DNA of 64,000 nt. It comes from Streptomyces sp. NRRL S-455. GTDB lineage: Bacteria; Actinomycetota; Actinomycetes; Streptomycetales; Streptomycetaceae. Shown here piece after piece: positions 1 through 7,318 of this stretch; the first letter of the stretch is position 1, and each line of letters starts with the position of its first letter. A model generated the notes under the pieces. The model had not been told where the DNA came from and did no database searches. It was given only the letters and a program-made list of their open reading frames with translations. The DNA lies in contig NZ_JOCT01000005.1 in NCBI RefSeq assembly GCF_000717875.1, forward strand, positions 124,001-188,000, in the 5' to 3' direction. The translations under genes and the position numbers were made by a program.

Positions 1-177
1 CACCTGCTCCAGACCGTGCAGCATCACCTCGGTGCGCTGCCGGTCGTGGTGCTCGACGAAGGCCACCACACAGTCCGTGCCCCGCTCGACGCGGCGGTGC
101 GCCTCGGAGAGCATCGCGTACGTCTTTCCGACGCCCGGTGCCGCACCGAGGTAGATCCGAAGCTTGCCGCGTCCCAT
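1..177 (-). CDS. kdpD: KdpD sensor kinase, N-terminal fragment (cut by window edge)
   Basis: Only the first 59 codons lie in the window; the rest runs off the left edge. The protein starts at an ATG (175-177) and opens with a short stretch followed by the P-loop GAAPGVGKT at residues 11-19. A histidine-rich stretch (FVEHHDRQR) lies near residues 40-48. This is the start of the KdpD domain, the N-terminal cytoplasmic region of the turgor/potassium-sensing histidine kinase that controls the Kdp K+-ATPase through KdpE. The gene is transcribed leftwards, as are the dut and DUF3710 genes to its right. The family call rests on a short but distinctive segment; kinase and membrane domains cannot be checked here. 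Confidence 0.85.
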   Translation of the reverse strand, partial: MGRGKLRIYLGAAPGVGKTYAMLSEAHRRVERGTDCVVAFVEHHDRQRTEVMLHGLEQV

Positions 178-308
178 GGCCTCATTGTCTTCCGGTCCGC
201 TGATGGCGCAGCGTCGACCTTACGGCCAACAATCACGACACATAGGTGCCCGGCGCGGCTCAGGGGCCGTCTTGACGGAACTCTGACGCGCGCATGGGTA
301 CGCGACAA

Positions 309-336
309 AGGGCCGCACCCCTCGGGATGCGGCCCT
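309..336 (-). terminator. hairpin terminator after the DUF3710 gene
   Basis: A perfect 9-bp stem (AGGGCCGCA / TGCGGCCCT) encloses a 10-nt loop, 17 bp beyond the stop codon of the DUF3710 gene. There is no long T tract, as is usual for terminators in this GC-rich genus. It probably ends the thioesterase-dut-DUF3710 transcript. Confidence 0.7.
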
Positions 337-352
337 GATGTGCTGACGATGC

Positions 353-1105
353 TCAGCGGACCTCGGTGATCTCCGGTCCGCGCTGGAGCTGGCCCATTCC
401 GCCGGCGAAGCGGGAGCCCTCCTCCTGCTGGACACCCTCGGGGACCATCTGTGCGTCGTTCGGCAGTTTCAGGACGATCGGGTCCCTGGGCGCCATGGGC
501 CCCTCGCCACGGACCACGACCGTGTCCCGGAAGATCTGCTCGAGTACCCCGGCGGCCTGCGGCTGCACCGCGCCCTGGCCCGAGATGACCCCGCGCAGGA
601 ACCAGCGGGGGCCGTCCACACCGACGAACCGCACGACCTGGAAGCCGCTGGTGCCGTCCGGCAGCTGCACCGGCACCTGGGCCCGCAGCTCCCAGCCCAG
701 CGGTCCCTCGACCTCGTCGACGATGCCGCCCTGCTGGGTGATGCCCGTGCCGATCTCCTCGCGCACCTCACCCCAGATGCCCTCACGCTTGGGCGCGGCG
801 AAGCCCTGGAGCTGGATGGCGCTGTCCCCCAGCACGACCGTCGCCGCCACGATCGCGTCACCCGCGACCTCGACCCGCAGCTCCATGCCGTCGACGCCCG
901 GCACGAACAGGCCGCCCAGGTCGACCCGGCCCTCGGCCGGGTCGCGCACCTCGGAGCTGTCCCAGGGCCCATCGGGCCGCGGCGCCGGCTCGAGCCTCAG
1001 GCGCTCGCCCTCACCGTCCGCCTCAGTGTCGACACCGTCGACGACCTGCTCGGCCTCGCCGGCCGCGTCCTCGGCGGCATCCCTCTTCTTGCGACGTCCG
1101 AACAC
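353..1105 (-). CDS. DUF3710 domain protein
   Basis: A protein of about 250 residues with a basic start (FGRRKKRD), a charged acidic linker rich in Glu, Asp and Ala up to about residue 50, then a compact domain of about 180 residues with many alternating hydrophobic positions. It matches the actinobacterial DUF3710 family, which has no assigned function. The GTG start at 1103-1105 is chosen because GGAAGGAC lies just upstream; an upstream extension in the same frame has no Shine-Dalgarno. The start is one base after the dut stop, so the two genes are almost certainly cotranscribed and translationally coupled. No signal peptide or membrane segment is visible. Confidence 0.85.
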   Translation of the reverse strand: MFGRRKKRDAAEDAAGEAEQVVDGVDTEADGEGERLRLEPAPRPDGPWDSSEVRDPAEGRVDLGGLFVPGVDGMELRVEVAGDAIVAATVVLGDSAIQLQGFAAPKREGIWGEVREEIGTGITQQGGIVDEVEGPLGWELRAQVPVQLPDGTSGFQVVRFVGVDGPRWFLRGVISGQGAVQPQAAGVLEQIFRDTVVVRGEGPMAPRDPIVLKLPNDAQMVPEGVQQEEGSRFAGGMGQLQRGPEITEVR

Positions 1106-1106
1106 G

Positions 1107-1676
1107 TCACTGTCCTTCCCGGTCGGATACGACCGAAGCGTATCGATTCCCACCCGTCTGACCGCCGAAGGCGGCCTGACCGCTTGTGCCGCTTATCCCG
1201 TCCACCGCGGCGTGGCCTCCGGTGGATCCGAAGCCCCCCTCGGCCCGCGCGGAGTCGGGAAGCTCCGCCACCTCCTGGAAGCGGACCCTCTCGACCTGCT
1301 GGACAACCAGTTGGGCAATCCGGTCGAAGCGCTCGAACCGCACGGTCTCGCGCGGGTCGAGATTCACCACGATCACCTTGATCTCCCCACGGTACCCGGC
1401 ATCAACCGTCCCCGGGGCATTCACCAGGGCGACGCCGCAGCGGGCGGCGAGGCCGGATCGCGGGTGCACGAAGGCCGCGTACCCCTCCGGCAGAGCCACA
1501 GACACTCCCGTGGGCAGTACGGCCCGCTCCCCCGGGGCCAGTTGACACGCCTCCGTGGTGCGCAGATCGGCTCCCGCGTCACCGGGGTGCGCGTACGACG
1601 GAAGCGGCACCTCCGGGTCGACGCGCCGGATCAGCACGTCCACGGGGTGACGACTCTCGGGGCTGGTGGGAGTCAT
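1107..1676 (-). CDS. dut: dUTP diphosphatase (dUTPase)
   Basis: Hydrolyses dUTP to dUMP and pyrophosphate, keeping uracil out of DNA and supplying the dTMP precursor. The trimeric dUTPase motifs are in order: PGDAGADL, HPRSGLAARCG, the catalytic region NAPGTVDAGYRGEIKV, DRIAQLVVQ, and the C-terminal flap RAEGGFGSTGG. From the ATG at 1674-1676 the product is 189 residues, close to the usual length. An ATG six codons upstream (1694) is also possible. The frame stays open through the repeats at 1815-1958 to a GTG at 2003, which overlaps the thioesterase stop and has a good Shine-Dalgarno, so a product longer by about 109 residues cannot be excluded. DUF3710 follows directly. Confidence 0.92.
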   Translation of the reverse strand: MTPTSPESRHPVDVLIRRVDPEVPLPSYAHPGDAGADLRTTEACQLAPGERAVLPTGVSVALPEGYAAFVHPRSGLAARCGVALVNAPGTVDAGYRGEIKVIVVNLDPRETVRFERFDRIAQLVVQQVERVRFQEVAELPDSARAEGGFGSTGGHAAVDGISGTSGQAAFGGQTGGNRYASVVSDREGQ

Positions 1677-1814
1677 GGGGTCTTCCAGGCTCATGGGGCT
1701 GGCGGGGCTCGTGGTCGGAATGGGAGGCGGAGCGTCTTCCGGACGGCTTGAGGGGGCACCGCCGCTCGAGGCGCCCTCCGGGCTGGAGGGACTGCACGGG
1801 CTGGACGGGCTCCC

Positions 1815-1958
1815 CGGACTCAAGAGGCCTTTGCGGCTCTGGGGGTTCCCGGGGCTCACCAGGTCACTGTGGCTCGGAAGGCTCCCGGGGCACACGAGGT
1901 CACCGTGGCCCGGAAGGCTCCCGGGGCTCACGAGGTCACCGTGGCTCACAGGGTTCCC
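1815..1958. repeat. 36-bp tandem minisatellite between thioesterase and dut
   Basis: Three close head-to-tail copies of a 36-bp unit lie at 1851-1886, 1887-1922 and 1923-1958; a degenerate fourth copy precedes them at 1815-1850 and decayed sequence follows. Each unit begins with GGGGC(T/A)CAC and ends with GG(C/T)TCCC. Being a multiple of three, the array keeps the dut frame open and would encode 12-residue units (of the type GSLPGHGDLVCP) on the minus strand. Sequences either side (1690-1815) are similarly rich in Ser-Pro codons. Confidence 0.85.
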
Positions 1959-1999
1959 CGGGCTCGTGAGGCCGCCCGGACCCAAGAGGCCTTCCTCGC

Positions 2000-2584
2000 T
2001 CACGGGTTCACCTCGAACGCACGGGCGCGCCGGACCTGGTCCGGGTCGTTCATGGCGGCCTGGATCTCCTCGGGGCGGCCGTGGTCGACGAAGTGGTCGA
2101 CCTTCACCTCGACGAACAGCGCGTCGGCGCGGACGGCGACCGGCCCGTCCGGACCGCCTACCCGTCCGGTGGCGGTCGAGAAGATCTTCCGCCCGGCCAC
2201 CGCCGTCACCTCGGCCTCCAGGTACAGCGTGGTGCCGACGGGCACGGGCCGTATGAAGTCGGTCTCGAGCCGCCCGGTCACGGCGATCGTGCGCAGCAGC
2301 CAGTTCAGCGAGCCGAGGGTCTCGTCCAGGGCGCTGGCGAGCACGCCACCGTGTGCGAGGCCGGGGGCGCCCTGGTGGGCGGGCCGCACGGTGAACTCGG
2401 CGGTGAGCGACACTCCCTCGCCGGCCCTTGCCTCCAGACGCAGCCCGTGCGGCTGGTCGCCGCCACAGCCGAAACACTGGCCGTAGTGCGCGCCGAGGAG
2501 CTCACCGGGCGCCGGAGCGTCCGGGTGACGCGCCGGTGGCACGGCGTCGGCCGGAGGTCGAAGAGCTGGGGAAGTACCACTCAC
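2000..2584 (-). CDS. PaaI/hotdog-fold acyl-CoA thioesterase
   Basis: A 194-residue protein with the single hotdog domain of the PaaI/YbgC-like thioesterases. A Cys-rich segment (QCFGCGGDQPHGL) near residue 35 precedes the domain. The motif HQGAPGLAHGGVLASALDE contains the conserved HGG and the Asp/Glu of the family active site. The substrate is unknown. The GTG start (2582-2584) fits the usual length of the Streptomyces relatives; its Shine-Dalgarno is weak. The stop overlaps a potential GTG start of the dut frame by 4 bp (GTGA), so it probably heads the thioesterase-dut-DUF3710 operon. It diverges from the DUF3093 gene, sharing a 58-bp intergenic region. Confidence 0.82.
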   Translation of the reverse strand: MSGTSPALRPPADAVPPARHPDAPAPGELLGAHYGQCFGCGGDQPHGLRLEARAGEGVSLTAEFTVRPAHQGAPGLAHGGVLASALDETLGSLNWLLRTIAVTGRLETDFIRPVPVGTTLYLEAEVTAVAGRKIFSTATGRVGGPDGPVAVRADALFVEVKVDHFVDHGRPEEIQAAMNDPDQVRRARAFEVNP

Positions 2585-2642
2585 AGCCGCAGACCTTACC
2601 CGCGCGTCGGGCCGCCGCGGACACCGTGCCAAGCTTGGCTCC

Positions 2643-3101
2643 ATGCAGCTCTCCGCAGCCCCGTACGACGAACGCCTCACCGCTCCCCGGTCCTGGTGGC
2701 TGATGTCGTTCCTCGTCGGGGTCTCCATGGCCCTGGTCCTGCTCCCCTTCGGCACGCTGCCGATGCTCGGCGGCCTGGCCGGGGGCACCGCGGTCGCGGC
2801 CGTCGCCGCGAGTTCGTACGGCTCGATCCGCATCCGCGTGGTGGGCGACTCCCTGATCGCGGGCGAGGCGAAGATCCCGGTGGCGGCGCTGGGCGAGGCG
2901 GAGGTGCTGGACGCGGAGGAGACCCGCGCCTGGCGCACCCACAAGGCCGACCCGCGCGCCTTCCTGCTGCTGCGCGCCTACATTCCCACAGCCCTGCGCG
3001 TGGAGGTCACGGACCCGGAAGACCCGACTCCGTACCTGTACCTCTCCACGCGCGAGCCGGAGCGCCTGGCGGAGGCGCTAAGGGCGGCGAAAGCCGCGTA
3101 G
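2643..3101 (+). CDS. DUF3093 membrane protein
   Basis: A 152-residue protein of the DUF3093 family. Two adjacent hydrophobic segments (about residues 20-40 and 43-58, separated by GG) form a hairpin in the membrane, followed by a cytoplasmic beta-rich domain of about 90 residues containing AWRTHKADPRAFLLLR. The function is unknown. It is read divergently from the thioesterase gene and converges with the EcsC-like gene, 17 bp downstream. Confidence 0.82.
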   Translation: MQLSAAPYDERLTAPRSWWLMSFLVGVSMALVLLPFGTLPMLGGLAGGTAVAAVAASSYGSIRIRVVGDSLIAGEAKIPVAALGEAEVLDAEETRAWRTHKADPRAFLLLRAYIPTALRVEVTDPEDPTPYLYLSTREPERLAEALRAAKAA

Positions 3102-3118
3102 CACATCTGCGCGGGATT

Positions 3119-4051
3119 TCACCCGTCGTCCTCGCGGCGCCCGAGGGGGTCGTGGGTGATCTCGCCCATCTCCAGGGCGTGGGCAGGGCGTTCCAGGGCG
3201 GGAAGCGCCTCGAGGGCGTCCCAGGGGACCTGGATCTTGCGCAGGTCCTCGCGGATCCGGGCGGCGAGCTTTCTGGTCTCACTGCGGTTCATGGCCGCCC
3301 CGACGGCGGCCCCCACCAGGAAGGGGATCAGGTTCGGCATGTTGCGGATCATCCGCTTCGTGATCCGCTGCCGCAGCTCGCGCTTCATACGGCTGTTCAG
3401 CGCGGTGGTCACGGTCGACGGCTTGGTCGCGTCGATGCCGCGCTCGCCCGACCACGAGTCGAGGTACGCGGTGCTGCGCTGCTTGAGGTTGCCGGGCGGT
3501 CGTGCGCCGTAGACCTCGTGGAGTTCGGCGATCAGCTTCAGCTCGATCGCGGCGACTGCGGTGATCTCGGCGGCGAGTTCCGTCGGCATCGCGGGCGGTA
3601 CGGGGAGCATCGCCGCCGCGCCGACACCGGCTCCGACCGTCGCCGTCGCCGTCGCCGCGCCCGCGACGAGCTTGTCCGCGAGCTCTTCGGGCCCCAGTCC
3701 CGGGAACTGCCTGCGGAGGGTCGCCAGGTCCCTCACGGGGACCCGCGGGGCCAGTTCGATGATCCGGTCGGCGAGGTGCGCGAGTGCGGCGCGGGCCCGC
3801 ACCGATCCCTTGCGGGCGCCGTCCCTGGCCCGTTCCCGGAACGTCCCCGCCGCCCGCCGGGTGACAGGTGCGGGGAGGTCCACGGAGGCCGGGTGGTCAC
3901 CCCGGTCCGCTGCAGGTTCGAGCGAGGCCGCCCCCGTACCGGTTGGGCCTCGCTCGTCGTCGCGCACGCCGTACCGCGGGCCGTCGATCGGCCCTTCGTC
4001 CGCCTTCCGCCTGGAGAAGGGGCGCTTCCAGGGAGGGGTCGAGCCAGTCAC
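3119..4051 (-). CDS. EcsC-like protein of unknown function
   Basis: 310 residues. The first 75 or so are polar and low-complexity. Then come helices (residues about 80-130), a glycine/alanine-rich hydrophobic stretch with GAGVGAAAMLPVPP near 145, and a C-terminal hydrophobic glycine-rich segment (NLIPFLVGAAVGAAMN) near residue 250. The last segment resembles the EcsC family signature seen also in the gene at 29640. EcsC proteins are poorly understood; Bacillus EcsC is encoded beside an ABC transporter. The start abuts the DUF4193 gene (13 bp gap), so the two are probably cotranscribed. The assignment is by pattern only and moderate. Confidence 0.6.
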   Translation of the reverse strand: MTGSTPPWKRPFSRRKADEGPIDGPRYGVRDDERGPTGTGAASLEPAADRGDHPASVDLPAPVTRRAAGTFRERARDGARKGSVRARAALAHLADRIIELAPRVPVRDLATLRRQFPGLGPEELADKLVAGAATATATVGAGVGAAAMLPVPPAMPTELAAEITAVAAIELKLIAELHEVYGARPPGNLKQRSTAYLDSWSGERGIDATKPSTVTTALNSRMKRELRQRITKRMIRNMPNLIPFLVGAAVGAAMNRSETRKLAARIREDLRKIQVPWDALEALPALERPAHALEMGEITHDPLGRREDDG

Positions 4052-4064
4052 GGCCGACCCCTCC

Positions 4065-4361
4065 TCAGTCGCAGTCGCGGCAGATCGGCTGGCCGTTCTT
4101 CTCCCGGGCCAGCTGGCTGCGGTGGTGCACCAGGAAGCAGCTCATGCAGGTGAACTCGTCCTGCTGCTTCGGGAGCACCCGGACGGCCAGCTCCTCGTTC
4201 GAAAGGTCGGCGCCGGGCAGCTCAAGGCCCTCGGCGGCCTCGAACTCGTCGACGTCCACGGCGGATGCCGACTTGTCGTTTCGACGAGCCTTCAGCTCTT
4301 CGAGGCTGTCCGAGTCGACGTCGTCGTCGGTCTTGCGTGGAGTGTCGTAATCGGTTGCCAT
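4065..4361 (-). CDS. DUF4193 small zinc-ribbon-like protein
   Basis: A 98-residue acidic protein of the actinobacterial DUF4193 family. The N-terminal half is rich in Asp and Glu. The C-terminal half has two Cys pairs (CMSC and CRDC) flanking HHRSQLAREKNG, a likely zinc-binding ribbon. The family is widely conserved in actinobacteria and related to RNA-polymerase-binding-like zinc proteins only in general shape; no function is proven. The ATG at 4359-4361 is preceded by GGGGGAGAG. The gene probably starts a unit with the EcsC-like gene downstream. Its upstream region (4362-4764) holds two palindromes listed separately. Confidence 0.85.
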   Translation of the reverse strand: MATDYDTPRKTDDDVDSDSLEELKARRNDKSASAVDVDEFEAAEGLELPGADLSNEELAVRVLPKQQDEFTCMSCFLVHHRSQLAREKNGQPICRDCD

Positions 4362-4525
4362 GTCGCTCTCCCCCTCTGGGTGTCTGCGGTGTCTCCAGCG
4401 CACTAACGCGTGAGAGGCCGGACTTGTGCCCGACCTGAGGCGGAGATTTTGCCTCACATCAAGGTCTGTTACTCAATCGACACCCAACCGGACTCCTCAT
4501 GAGTGATCGGCTTGGATGGCGAAGG

Positions 4526-4541
4526 GGACCGTACACGGTCC
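4526..4541. promoter_or_regulatory. inverted repeat GGACCGT-AC-ACGGTCC
   Basis: Seven-bp arms separated by 2 bp, 165 bp upstream of the DUF4193 start. It is the size of a dimeric repressor site. The binding protein is unknown. The remainder of 4362-4764 shows no gene with coding character. Confidence 0.4.
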
Positions 4542-4667
4542 GAATGCCCCGCGCCAAAGGCGTCTCACCGTGTACTTCCCGTGATCAAGACCCTCGAAAA
4601 CCGGGATTTTCCCGGCTTTCCGACAGGGTGCATGATCACGGAGAGTAGATGGCCGGAAAGTCGCCTC

Positions 4668-4681
4668 TGTGATCGATCACA
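4668..4681. promoter_or_regulatory. perfect 14-bp palindrome TGTGATCGATCACA
   Basis: A perfect palindrome in the gap between DUF4193 and the 3' end of cutS. The arms TGTGA and TCACA are those of a Crp-type site, but the spacer is 4 bp instead of the usual 6. It may be an operator for the leftward DUF4193 transcript, about 310 bp away. Confidence 0.4.
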
Positions 4682-4764
4682 CACGGTGCACGCGCGGTGA
4701 AGTCTCAAAAATTCCGCGCAAAGCGAACATCCCCGTGAGCCCCGAGTTGATCGGCGCCATGATC

Positions 4765-5997
4765 TCAGATGGGCAGCGCGACCCGCATCACGAGCCCACC
4801 CCCTTCGCGGGGCTGGGCATAGATGTGCCCGCCGTGCGCCCGGGCCACGGACCGGACGATGGACAGACCCAGTCCCACGCCCTTGTCGCTGCCCGTACGC
4901 TCCGTGCGCAGCCGCCGGAACGGCTCGAAGAGGTTGTCGATCTCGTACGCCGGCACCACCGGGCCCGTGTTGGAGACGACCAGGACGGCCTGGCCGTGCT
5001 GGACGTCGGTGGTGACCTCGACCCAGCCGTCCTCGGGGATGTTGTAGCGCACGGCGTTCTGCACCAGGTTCAGCGCGATCCGCTCCAGCAGCACCCCGTT
5101 GCCCTGGACGACCGCGGGCTTCTGCTCGCCGCGGATCGTCACGCCCTTGCTCTCGGCCTCCGCGTGCACCTGGTCGACGGCCTGCCCCGCGACCTCGGCG
5201 AGGTCCACCGGCCCGCGCTCGACGATCTGGTTGTCGCTGCGGGCCAGCAGCAGCAGGCCCTCCACGAGCTGCTCGCTGCGCTCGTTGGTGGCCAGCAGCG
5301 TCTTGCCGAGCTGCTGGAGCTCCACGGGCGCGTTCGGATCGGACAGGTGCACCTCGAGGAGCGTGCGATTGATCGCCAGCGGCGTTCTCAGCTCGTGCGA
5401 GGCGTTGCCGACGAAGCGCTGCTGGGCGGTGAAGGCACGTTGGAGCCGCTCCAGCATGTCGTCGAAGGTGTCCGCGAGCTCCTTCAGCTCGTCGTCAGGG
5501 CCGTCCAGCTCGATCCGGCGGGACAGGTCGGAGCCCGCCACCGTGCGTGCGGTGCGGGTGATCCGGCCCAGCGGGGACAGGACGCGGCCGGCCATGGCGT
5601 AGCCGAAGGCGAAGGCGATGACCGCCAGGCCCAGCAGGGCCAGGAGCGAGCGGCTGAGCAGGTTGTCCAGGGCGTGCTGGCGCTGATCGTTGACGCACTG
5701 GTTCATCGCGTTGTTGAACTCGCTGGGCGAGGCCTGGTCGGGCAGGTTGCAGATGTCACTGACGACCTTGCCCTCGACGATCTTGAACGGCAGCTCGCTG
5801 CCCACGTTCAGGGCCTGCGCGGCCAGCAGGTAGATGATCGACAGCAGCAGGATGCCGGCGATCAGGAACATGCCGCCGTACAGCAGCGTGAGCCGTATCC
5901 GGATGGTCGGGCGCAGCCAGGGGAAGGGCGGCGCGGGCCTCCTGGGGTCCCAGGTGGGCTTCGGGGGTGCCTGCGGAGGCGCGGGTGTCGCGGCCAC
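4765..5997 (-). CDS. cutS: CutS sensor histidine kinase
   Basis: A 410-residue membrane histidine kinase. A Pro-rich cytoplasmic start is followed by TM1 (about residues 33-63), an external loop to about 118, TM2 (about 119-141), a HAMP domain, and the dimerisation/phosphoacceptor box NASHELRTPLA with the reactive His near residue 194. An ATPase domain follows with LVQNAVRYN (N box) and GVGLGLSIV (G2 box). The external loop has two cysteines (DICNLP and NQCVND), a plausible redox or disulfide sensor. Sequence, length and pairing match Streptomyces CutS, which acts with CutR in control of secretion stress and antibiotic production. The start lies 4 bp after the cutR stop, indicating one operon. 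Confidence 0.93.
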   Translation of the reverse strand: MAATPAPPQAPPKPTWDPRRPAPPFPWLRPTIRIRLTLLYGGMFLIAGILLLSIIYLLAAQALNVGSELPFKIVEGKVVSDICNLPDQASPSEFNNAMNQCVNDQRQHALDNLLSRSLLALLGLAVIAFAFGYAMAGRVLSPLGRITRTARTVAGSDLSRRIELDGPDDELKELADTFDDMLERLQRAFTAQQRFVGNASHELRTPLAINRTLLEVHLSDPNAPVELQQLGKTLLATNERSEQLVEGLLLLARSDNQIVERGPVDLAEVAGQAVDQVHAEAESKGVTIRGEQKPAVVQGNGVLLERIALNLVQNAVRYNIPEDGWVEVTTDVQHGQAVLVVSNTGPVVPAYEIDNLFEPFRRLRTERTGSDKGVGLGLSIVRSVARAHGGHIYAQPREGGGLVMRVALPI

Positions 5998-6001
5998 GGG
6001 A

Positions 6002-6655
6002 TCAGATCCGGTAGCCGGAGCCGGGCACGGTGACGATCACGGGCGGCTCGCCGAGCTTGCGGCGCAGAGTCATGACCGTCACCCGCACGACGTTCGTGAA
6101 CGGGTCGGTGTTCTCGTCCCAGGCCTTCTCCAGAAGCTGCTCCGCGGAGACGACGGCTCCCTCGCTGCGCATCAGCACTTCCAGAACGGCGAACTCCTTG
6201 GGGGCGAGCTGCACCTCCTTGCCGTCGCGGAAGACCTCGCGGCGGTTGGGGTCGAGCTTGATCCCGGCGCGCTCCAGGACGGGCGGCAGGGGCACACTGG
6301 TGCGCCGGCCGAGGGCGCGCACACGCGCGATGAGCTCGCTGAACGCGAACGGCTTGGGCAGATAGTCGTCGGCCCCGATCTCCAGGCCCTCGACACGGTC
6401 GCTGACGTCGCCGGAGGCCGTGAGCATCAGCACACGCGTGGGCATACCGAGCTCGACGATCTTGCGACAGACGTCGTCGCCGTGCACGAGCGGGAGGTCG
6501 CGGTCGAGGACGACCACGTCGTAGTCGTTGACGCCGATGCGCTCGAGGGCGGCCGCACCGTCGTACACGACGTCGACGGCCATGGCCTCCCGGCGCAGTC
6601 CGGTGGCCACCGCATCGGCGAGCAGTTGCTCGTCCTCGACGACGAGTACGCGCAC
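6002..6655 (-). CDS. cutR: CutR response regulator
   Basis: A 217-residue OmpR/PhoB-family regulator. The receiver domain (1-120) has the acidic pair VVEDEQ, the phosphoacceptor Asp in VVLDRDLP (about residue 51) and the conserved Lys in YLPKPF. The winged-helix DNA-binding domain spans about 125-217, ending in VTVPGSGYRI. The GTG start is preceded by GGAAGGAC. It is the first gene of cutRS. Its promoter lies in the 412-bp gap 6656-7067, which it shares with the small gene at 7068. Confidence 0.95.
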   Translation of the reverse strand: MRVLVVEDEQLLADAVATGLRREAMAVDVVYDGAAALERIGVNDYDVVVLDRDLPLVHGDDVCRKIVELGMPTRVLMLTASGDVSDRVEGLEIGADDYLPKPFAFSELIARVRALGRRTSVPLPPVLERAGIKLDPNRREVFRDGKEVQLAPKEFAVLEVLMRSEGAVVSAEQLLEKAWDENTDPFTNVVRVTVMTLRRKLGEPPVIVTVPGSGYRI

Positions 6656-6805
6656 GTCCCTGGTCCTTCCTGATGTCCACCCGCACGGCCCTCGACGGGC
6701 ACACGCGGGCAGGGGTCTTCGGCAGTGTGTTGGTGTTGCCCTCCATCCTGCCCTTTTCGGCCATAAGTCGGAGGTAAGGCGGGTGAGGGGGCCGTGACCG
6801 CGGGA

Positions 6806-6832
6806 GGGAATACGAGATTTTCTCCTCCGGTT
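6806..6832 (+). promoter_or_regulatory. candidate sigma-R promoter GGGAAT-N18-GTT
   Basis: GGGAAT at 6806-6811 and GTT at 6830-6832 are separated by exactly 18 bp, the consensus of the Streptomyces thiol-stress sigma factor SigR. It points right, toward the 57-residue gene at 7068 with a leader of about 225 nt. No experimental start is known here. Confidence 0.45.
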
Positions 6833-7067
6833 AGGTTTCCTCGGAAGGGAGCTTGGGGAGGACGGCTTTACATCCCACGATCACACTCTGCTGGTACCGC
6901 ACCACCATGCGGTGCGCATCAATCCGCTTCCGCAGAGCGGACGTGGGTGTCCGGCACCGTCGCCGCCCAGCCGAGCGGCGCTGGGCATCCACCGGAGACG
7001 TGATCGTCCCTTCCGAACGGCACACCCCCGTGCCATCGACCCACGACCCAGGACGAGGGGGCGCAGC

Positions 7068-7241
7068 ATGGACGCATTCACCGCAGGACTTCTGCAGCGC
7101 ATAAGGGCGACCGAGTCCGATCTGACCCGGGCCCGGGACGACGGCGACGACTTCCTCGTCGAGGTGGAGCAGGGTGAGCTCGACGACCTGCGCCGTCTCG
7201 CGGCCGAGCACGGTGTGGAAGTCGGCGCGTCGAGCGTCTGA
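7068..7241 (+). CDS. small conserved acidic protein (57 residues)
   Basis: A 57-residue protein, predicted helical, with two acidic stretches and a hydrophobic face (AGLLQRIRATESDLTRARDD, then VEVEQGELDDLRRLAAEHG). The ATG at 7068 has GAGGGGG about 6 bp upstream, and codon third positions are GC-rich, both supporting a real gene. No cysteines, signal peptide or membrane segment are present. Function is unknown. It is read divergently from cutR and ends at a shared terminator facing the inositol-monophosphatase-family gene. A sigma-R-like promoter lies upstream. Confidence 0.7.
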   Translation: MDAFTAGLLQRIRATESDLTRARDDGDDFLVEVEQGELDDLRRLAAEHGVEVGASSV

Positions 7242-7254
7242 TCAAGCCGTACGG

Positions 7255-7289
7255 AGCGGGCCCCGGCGAATCCAGCGCCGGGGCCCGCT
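7255..7289. terminator. bidirectional hairpin terminator
   Basis: A perfect 13-bp stem (AGCGGGCCCCGGC and its complement) with a 9-nt loop lies between the convergent stops at 7241 and 7319 and can serve both genes. Confidence 0.8.
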
Positions 7290-7318
7290 TCGTGCGTTAG
7301 CACGCGGTGCGAAGGGCC

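Noticed and set aside
4503..4700. A 65-codon open frame on the + strand in the DUF4193 upstream gap
   Set aside because: Base composition by codon position is not coding-like and there is no ribosome binding site.
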